A stretch of 5,778 nt of DNA from Acidobacteriaceae bacterium. GTDB lineage: Bacteria; Acidobacteriota; Terriglobia; Terriglobales; Acidobacteriaceae. The position numbers were made by a program, and so were the translations under genes. Shown here one piece after another: positions 1-3,376 of this stretch (position 1 is the stretch's first letter; each line of letters opens with the position of its first letter). The notes beneath the pieces were generated by a model. That model was not told the DNA's origin. It made no database searches and saw only the letters and a program-made list of their open reading frames with translations. The DNA is taken from the NCBI GenBank assembly GCA_030049955.1, contig JASIJX010000083.1, forward strand, positions 1 to 5,778, given 5' to 3'.

Positions 1-1596
1 GCAGAAAAACGCTACATCGTCGAGTCGATGGGCGGAGGTGTCATCATTCTCGATTACGACCGCGATGGCTGGCCGGATATCTACTTCACGAACGCGCCGA
101 CGGTGGATATGGCGCTGCACGGCGAGCCGGCGATGGGAGCGCTTTACCACAACAATCACGACGGCACATTTACCGATGTGACAAAGAAGTCCGGCCTGAC
201 CAAGCCATGCTTTGCCATGGGCGGAGCTGTCGGCGACTACGACAACGACGGCTGGCCCGATCTCTACCTCACCTGCCTCGGCGGAAATATTCTCTATCAC
301 AACAATGGCGACGGCACGTTCACAGACGTAACTGCAAAGGCTGGCGTGGCCGATGGCCGATGGTCCACGGGCGCTGCCTTCGGCGACTACGACGGAGATG
401 GATATGTCGACCTGATGGTGGCCAACTATGTCGACTTTCATCTCAATGATCTGCCTCGCTTCGGCAGCACGCCCTACTGCAAATACCGCGGCGTGGATGT
501 GCAGTGCGGGCCGCGCGGGCTCAAAGGCGCCGGCGACGCGCTCTTCCATAACAACGGCGATGGCACGTTCACCGATGTCTCAAAACAGGCCGGCGTAAGC
601 GATCCACATGAGTATTACGGGCTGGGCGTGATCTGGTCGGACTTCAACAACACCGGCCGTCCCGACATTTTTGTTGCCAACGATTCCACGCCAAACTATC
701 TCTACAGGAACCTGGGCAATGGCAAGTTTGATGAGATCGGGTATGAGTCCGGAACGGCGCTCAGCGCAGATGGATCAGAGCAGGCAACCATGGGGATCGC
801 GATCGGCGATTACAACCATACCGGCAGGCCGTCGCTTTACGTGACGAACTTTGAGGACGAGAACGATGATCTCTACCGGAATGACGGAGAATGGGATTTT
901 ACAGAAGATTCGGCGGCGGCTGGCCTGATGGCCATGGATTTGCCATGGGTCAAGTGGGGCACTGCCTTTGTGGATCTCGACAACGATGGTTGGCTCGATC
1001 TGATCACCGTGACCGGCCACGTATATCCGCAGATGGAGGGAATCCCGCCGGGTTATCGCCAGCCGGCGCTGCTCGGCCTGAATCAGAAAGACGGAACCTT
1101 TTGCGATGCAAGCCAGGAGGCCGGACCGGCACTCGAAGAGAAGCGCGTAGGGCGCGGCCTTGCCGTTGCCGATCTTTTCAACGATGGCAACATGGACGTC
1201 GTGGTGAACGATCTCGACGGTAGTCCGATGATTCTGCGCAATCGCGGCGTGCCCGGACGCCACTGGGTGAGCTTCGAACTGGCAGGTACGAAGAGCAACC
1301 GGCTCGCGCTCAATGCGCGCATCCGCATCACGGCCGGCGGAGTCACGCAGACCAGCGAGATTCACAGCGGCGGAAGTTATCTTTCACAGAACGATCTTCG
1401 CGTTCACTTCGGTTTGGGCTCTGCCAGCAAAGTCGACAGCGTGGAGATTCACTGGCCGTCCGGAGCGATCGATCGCATCGGCAGCCTGGCTGCGGACCAT
1501 TTTTATGCCGTGCTCGAGGGCCACGGCGTAGTTCCGCCGGAGCGGATCAGGCCCGTTCCCAGGCACGCCGCCACCCCACAAATTCCAGCACCGTAA
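1..1596 (+). CDS. Secreted FG-GAP/VCBS repeat protein with C-terminal ASPIC/UnbV domain (CRTAC1-like), 5'-truncated by window
   Basis: The frame is open from base 1 to a TAA at 1594-1596, giving 531 residues, numbered here from base 1. The first Met (residue 10) lies inside a conserved repeat, so it is not the start; the true start and any signal peptide are upstream of the window. Seven FG-GAP/VCBS repeats carry calcium-type loops of the DxDxDGxxD kind at residues 18-26, 79-87, 129-137, 214-222, 270-278, 325-333 and 391-399. Loops five (last position Ser278) and seven (Phe393 at the third position) are degenerate. LYHNN-DGTFTDV units recur between the loops. C160 and C169 flank a segment ending in CGPRGL, which I recall as common in acidobacterial members. 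Residues about 421-507 form the ASPIC/UnbV domain (GGSYLSQNDLRVHFGLG at 457-473), followed by a Pro-rich tail. Members are usually exported and thought to form beta-propeller-like folds. The substrate or partner is unknown. Family assignment is firm; biological role is not. Confidence 0.93.
   Translation, partial: AEKRYIVESMGGGVIILDYDRDGWPDIYFTNAPTVDMALHGEPAMGALYHNNHDGTFTDVTKKSGLTKPCFAMGGAVGDYDNDGWPDLYLTCLGGNILYHNNGDGTFTDVTAKAGVADGRWSTGAAFGDYDGDGYVDLMVANYVDFHLNDLPRFGSTPYCKYRGVDVQCGPRGLKGAGDALFHNNGDGTFTDVSKQAGVSDPHEYYGLGVIWSDFNNTGRPDIFVANDSTPNYLYRNLGNGKFDEIGYESGTALSADGSEQATMGIAIGDYNHTGRPSLYVTNFEDENDDLYRNDGEWDFTEDSAAAGLMAMDLPWVKWGTAFVDLDNDGWLDLITVTGHVYPQMEGIPPGYRQPALLGLNQKDGTFCDASQEAGPALEEKRVGRGLAVADLFNDGNMDVVVNDLDGSPMILRNRGVPGRHWVSFELAGTKSNRLALNARIRITAGGVTQTSEIHSGGSYLSQNDLRVHFGLGSASKVDSVEIHWPSGAIDRIGSLAADHFYAVLEGHGVVPPERIRPVPRHAATPQIPAP
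142..579 (+). repeat. Three coding repeat units LYHNN-DGTFTDV within the FG-GAP gene
   Basis: Near-identical 39-base units occur at 142-180, 292-330 and 541-579. They encode LYHNNHDGTFTDV, LYHNNGDGTFTDV and LFHNNGDGTFTDV and differ mostly at third codon positions. They are part of the normal FG-GAP/VCBS blade repeat, each lying between successive calcium-type loops. The silent divergence suggests old duplication kept by selection on the protein rather than a recent DNA repeat. Confidence 0.85.
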
Positions 1597-1605
1597 ATCT
1601 GAGCT

Positions 1606-2886
1606 CTACCAGAATTGCGCAGCCAGAATCGTCGCCGGCCCCGAGCGGCCCTGGATGACGTCGGTTGCCAGTACGATCTCCATGTTTTTCTTTTCCCAGC
1701 CACGCGGTGCAATCGCGGTCAGCTTCTTTATCTCGCTCGGACTGGTCAGAAAGTTCGCAGCCGCCGAGGTTCCGAAGACCGTAATGCCCGCGTCCATCAC
1801 CACTGGCTGCTCCGTCTTTGGGTCTATCATGCGCAGAACCAGCGCATAGTCGCGCGTGACCTTCAGATAAGGGATCGAATAATCGACCGACCAATCCTGA
1901 TTGGATGGATTGTTGCGGTCGAGAATAACGACCTTATCCGCGGAAGGCTGTTCCACTGTAAAGCGCAGCTTTGGCATCAGACGCTGTGTCCAATTGTTGT
2001 TCAGCAGGCCCACGAGCACAGCCGGCCCGTTCTGCAGGTCGGTGAAGGTTGCGTCGGATTGCGAAGCGAACCGGAATCGCGCGCCGTGTGCCTGTAACAG
2101 GCCCGTGAAACGCGCCAATGTGAAAGCGTCGTATACGTTGACAGTACTGGCCGGGGAATTATGAAATTCCCTGAGCGTGAGAGCCGGGCTCAATTCCGGA
2201 GAATACGACTCCGTCGCCTCGCCGCCCTGAACATTTCCGATGCAGAGCAGCACGGGCGCCGGCGATGAAAGGATTGGTTTCCAAAAGCTGACCAAAGGAT
2301 CGTCGGAGCGCGCATGCTGTGTGATAACAAGCAGCGCTGCAACAGCAACAGCGAGCACTGCGGCCAGGCCTCTCCAGCGCAGCGTGTGCCTGGAGGCAGT
2401 AAGGCCGGCCGCGGGTTGTGCAGGCTCCGGCCGGTCGGGCGCAAACCGCAATGGCTCAGGCTTGGCAGCGTCAGGCTTGGCAGCGGTTGTCTCGGGCCAT
2501 CGGAAATGCGGCATGTACGATCCGGGCTGGATTTCAATCTTCAGTTCGCTTTGCGCTCCGGCATAGTACTGACCCAGGCGTTTTCGTACTTCGGTGACGG
2601 CGCTGCGGACGGCGTGATCGGTCGCTGTATCGTAGTCGGGCGTACGATTGAAAACCTCGATCCCGATTGTCCGCTCCTTGAGCCGCTCACCTTCGCCTTC
2701 CAGAGTCTGCTCCACGATGTACCTGAGCACGGCGGCATAGCGCTTGCTGTTTTGAAATGCCGGGCTTGCGAGGATGCGGAGGAGCTGCGCGCGCACCTGA
2801 TCGCGCTCCGCTTCAGTGACCGGACTCATGTGTGTGTGGGGTGAGTGCAGCACGGCTGCCGCCTCACCGGTTTTCTGAGCAGCCAT
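1606..2886 (-). CDS. Single-pass membrane protein with N-terminal winged-helix-like domain and extracytoplasmic C-terminal domain; putative ToxR/CadC-like regulator
   Basis: Complete, 426 residues, stop TAG at 1606-1608. The start at 2886 is chosen because AAAGGA lies 6 bases upstream (2893-2898); the next Met (residue 20) has no such site. Residues about 24-130 form a domain I recognise from many Acidobacteriota proteins, with LASPAFQNSKRYAAVLRYIV (39-58), LKERTIGIEVF (69-79), TEVRKRLGQYY (98-108) and IEIQPGSYMPHF (117-128). The last two resemble the recognition helix and C-terminal hairpin of OmpR/ToxR winged helices (xxLRKKL...IxTVRGxGY). A Pro/Ala-rich linker (about 131-165) precedes one hydrophobic helix (173-190) with Arg170 and Arg172 on its N side, implying a cytoplasmic N-terminus. 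Residues about 200-426 would lie outside the cytoplasm, with FWKPILSSPAPVLLCIG at 201-217 and a terminal AAQFW. The gene is divergent from the TonB receptor. The domain layout is well supported; the regulatory role is inferred. Homologues may be annotated only as hypothetical. Confidence 0.85.
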   Translation of the reverse strand: MAAQKTGEAAAVLHSPHTHMSPVTEAERDQVRAQLLRILASPAFQNSKRYAAVLRYIVEQTLEGEGERLKERTIGIEVFNRTPDYDTATDHAVRSAVTEVRKRLGQYYAGAQSELKIEIQPGSYMPHFRWPETTAAKPDAAKPEPLRFAPDRPEPAQPAAGLTASRHTLRWRGLAAVLAVAVAALLVITQHARSDDPLVSFWKPILSSPAPVLLCIGNVQGGEATESYSPELSPALTLREFHNSPASTVNVYDAFTLARFTGLLQAHGARFRFASQSDATFTDLQNGPAVLVGLLNNNWTQRLMPKLRFTVEQPSADKVVILDRNNPSNQDWSVDYSIPYLKVTRDYALVLRMIDPKTEQPVVMDAGITVFGTSAAANFLTSPSEIKKLTAIAPRGWEKKNMEIVLATDVIQGRSGPATILAAQFW

Positions 2887-2892
2887 CTCAGA

Positions 2893-2898
2893 TCCTTT
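2893..2898 (-). promoter_or_regulatory. Ribosome binding site of the putative membrane regulator
   Basis: Read on the minus strand this is AAAGGA, six bases before the ATG at 2886-2884. It decides the start in favour of Met1 over Met20, which is preceded by a C/A-rich stretch without a Shine-Dalgarno match. Confidence 0.65.
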
Positions 2899-2964
2899 CC
2901 CGACGGAGTCCTTCTCCGCGGTTCATTGTCTCGTACAGCCCTTTTCTCAGGCCAGCGTTTGAGC

Positions 2965-2992
2965 GCTGTCTCCATCGAACGATGGAGGCAGC
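2965..2992. repeat. 28-bp near-perfect inverted repeat upstream of the putative regulator
   Basis: Arms GCTGTCTCCATCG (2965-2977) and CGATGGAGGCAGC (2980-2992) are reverse complements over 13 positions with one mismatch (T2969/G2988) and only AA between them. It could be an operator for a dimeric protein or an RNA hairpin in the leader of the minus-strand gene, whose start is about 80 bases away. No T-run follows on either strand, so a simple intrinsic terminator is not supported. Confidence 0.7.
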
Positions 2993-2994
2993 AA

Positions 2995-3089
2995 GCCTTG
3001 GAATATGAAAATTTCGGGAACCTGTGCCGTCGGAAATGACCGTCACAGGCGGTCTCATGACCTCCCTCCATCATTACAGATTCCAAGGC
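2995..3089. repeat. Spaced 10-bp inverted repeat GCCTTGGAAT / ATTCCAAGGC
   Basis: GCCTTGGAAT at 2995-3004 is the exact reverse complement of ATTCCAAGGC at 3080-3089, with 75 bases between. A match of this length could arise by chance in a region of this size, so its function is uncertain. Confidence 0.4.
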
Positions 3090-3191
3090 ACCGGCTACCC
3101 GGAGAAAAGCAAATGCGAATCGCGAAATAACTACGGGCAAAGGGGCGTGCGGGGAATGCGGCGGGAATTAATTCGATCGGACCGTCACAGG
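3038..3191 (+). repeat. Exact 12-bp direct repeat GACCGTCACAGG (two copies)
   Basis: GACCGTCACAGG occurs at 3038-3049 and again at 3180-3191. A near copy, CCGTCAACAGG, lies at 3199-3209, starting 17 bp after the CCGTCACAGG core of the second copy. A partial inverted copy (CCTGTGCCG, 3021-3029) lies upstream, and GTTGACAGG (3249-3257) overlaps the candidate -35. An exact 12-mer repeat is unlikely by chance within 490 bp, so repeated regulator-binding sites are a reasonable reading. Confidence 0.6.
3165..3174. repeat. 10-bp perfect palindrome GAATTAATTC
   Basis: Self-complementary AT-rich site in an otherwise GC-rich region. Its centre lies 25 bp from the centre of the next palindrome at 3190-3199. 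It could be an operator half of a two-site element or a coincidence. Confidence 0.4.
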
Positions 3192-3199
3192 ACATGTCC
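3190..3199. repeat. 10-bp perfect palindrome GGACATGTCC
   Basis: Self-complementary site lying exactly between the second GACCGTCACAGG copy, with which it shares the GG at 3190-3191, and the related CCGTCAACAGG at 3199-3209. The overlap of a palindrome with two direct-repeat motifs is operator-like. Confidence 0.5.
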
Positions 3200-3229
3200 C
3201 GTCAACAGGATGATTGCACGATAAATCGC

Positions 3230-3245
3230 TTTTCTCAAGAGAAAA
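3230..3245. repeat. 7-bp inverted repeat TTTTCTC-AA-GAGAAAA just upstream of candidate -35
   Basis: TTTTCTC (3230-3236) and GAGAAAA (3239-3245) are perfect reverse complements around AA. The element ends four bases before TTGACA at 3250. This position fits a regulator or UP-like site for the receptor promoter. A T7 run at 3263-3269 is too distant to make it a normal terminator. Confidence 0.45.
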
Positions 3246-3249
3246 AGTG

Positions 3250-3279
3250 TTGACAGGCCATCTTTTTTTCCTGCAAGAT
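3250..3279 (+). promoter_or_regulatory. Candidate sigma-70-type promoter for the TonB-dependent receptor
   Basis: A consensus -35 TTGACA (3250-3255) is followed after 18 bases by CAAGAT (3274-3279), which matches TATAAT at only three positions. The spacer holds a T7 run. The leader would be roughly 90 bases long. The -35 is convincing; the -10 is weak, so activator dependence or a different -10 is possible. Confidence 0.35.
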
Positions 3280-3332
3280 TCGGCCCGCGTTTCAATTTCC
3301 CCGGCGCTCAGCAGGATCTGCCTATTCCCGGC

Positions 3333-3346
3333 GCGGACAAATCCGC
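3333..3346 (+). other. Short GC-rich hairpin in the predicted receptor leader
   Basis: GCGGA (3333-3337), loop CAAA, TCCGC (3342-3346) forms a 5-bp stem that ends 19 bases before the Shine-Dalgarno sequence. The overlapping 10-bp palindrome CGCTGCAGCG (3344-3353) could compete with it for pairing. Any effect on translation is speculative. Confidence 0.35.
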
Positions 3347-3365
3347 TGCAGCGCGGGGGTCGTTT

Positions 3366-3372
3366 GAGGAGG
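3366..3372 (+). promoter_or_regulatory. Strong ribosome binding site of the TonB-dependent receptor
   Basis: GAGGAGG lies four bases before the ATG at 3377. An in-frame TGA at 3365-3367 overlaps it, so no start further upstream in this frame is possible. The next in-frame Met (3398) is 25 bases from the site, so 3377 is preferred. Confidence 0.8.
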
Positions 3373-3376
3373 CACC

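Larger units (their letters stand above)
2887..3376. other. 490-bp divergent intergenic regulatory region
   Basis: No convincing gene is present; the short open frames here have no recognisable protein features and no good start signals. The region separates two divergent genes and must hold both promoters. It contains a 28-bp near-palindrome (2965-2992), a 10-bp inverted pair (2995-3004 with 3080-3089), an exact 12-bp direct repeat (3038-3049 and 3180-3191) with weaker relatives, two perfect 10-bp palindromes (3165-3174, 3190-3199), a short hairpin (3230-3245), a candidate -35/-10 pair for the receptor gene and a GC-rich hairpin in its predicted leader. No clear minus-strand promoter for the regulator could be picked out. 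Confidence 0.8.

Noticed and set aside
28..30. ATG at 28 as the start of the FG-GAP gene
   Set aside because: The frame is open to base 1, the ATG sits inside a conserved repeat (VESMGGGVIILDYD), and no signal peptide follows; the gene continues upstream of the window.
775..1365. 196-codon minus-strand open frame opposite the FG-GAP gene
   Set aside because: It lies wholly antisense to well-conserved FG-GAP and ASPIC/UnbV coding sequence and has no recognisable domain; it is a shadow of high-GC codon use.
2314..2844. 176-codon plus-strand open frame opposite the membrane regulator
   Set aside because: It is antisense to the conserved N-terminal domain and transmembrane segment of the regulator, and its product is Arg/Gly/Cys-rich without family features.
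2965..3000. Near-palindrome as an intrinsic terminator
   Set aside because: Neither strand has a T-run after the stem, and no gene ends nearby on either strand.
3001..3030. Minus-strand promoter with CATATT as -10
   Set aside because: The -10 matches at four of six positions, but the -35 position (ACGGCA) is poor; not strong enough to list.
2826..3140. 104-codon minus-strand open frame overlapping the regulator start
   Set aside because: It overlaps the regulator's own start and N-terminus in another frame and covers the regulatory repeats; its composition is Arg-rich and unrecognisable.
3024..3224. 66-codon plus-strand open frame in the intergenic region
   Set aside because: No ribosome binding site, no recognisable product, and it runs through the repeat and palindrome cluster; regulatory DNA is the better reading.
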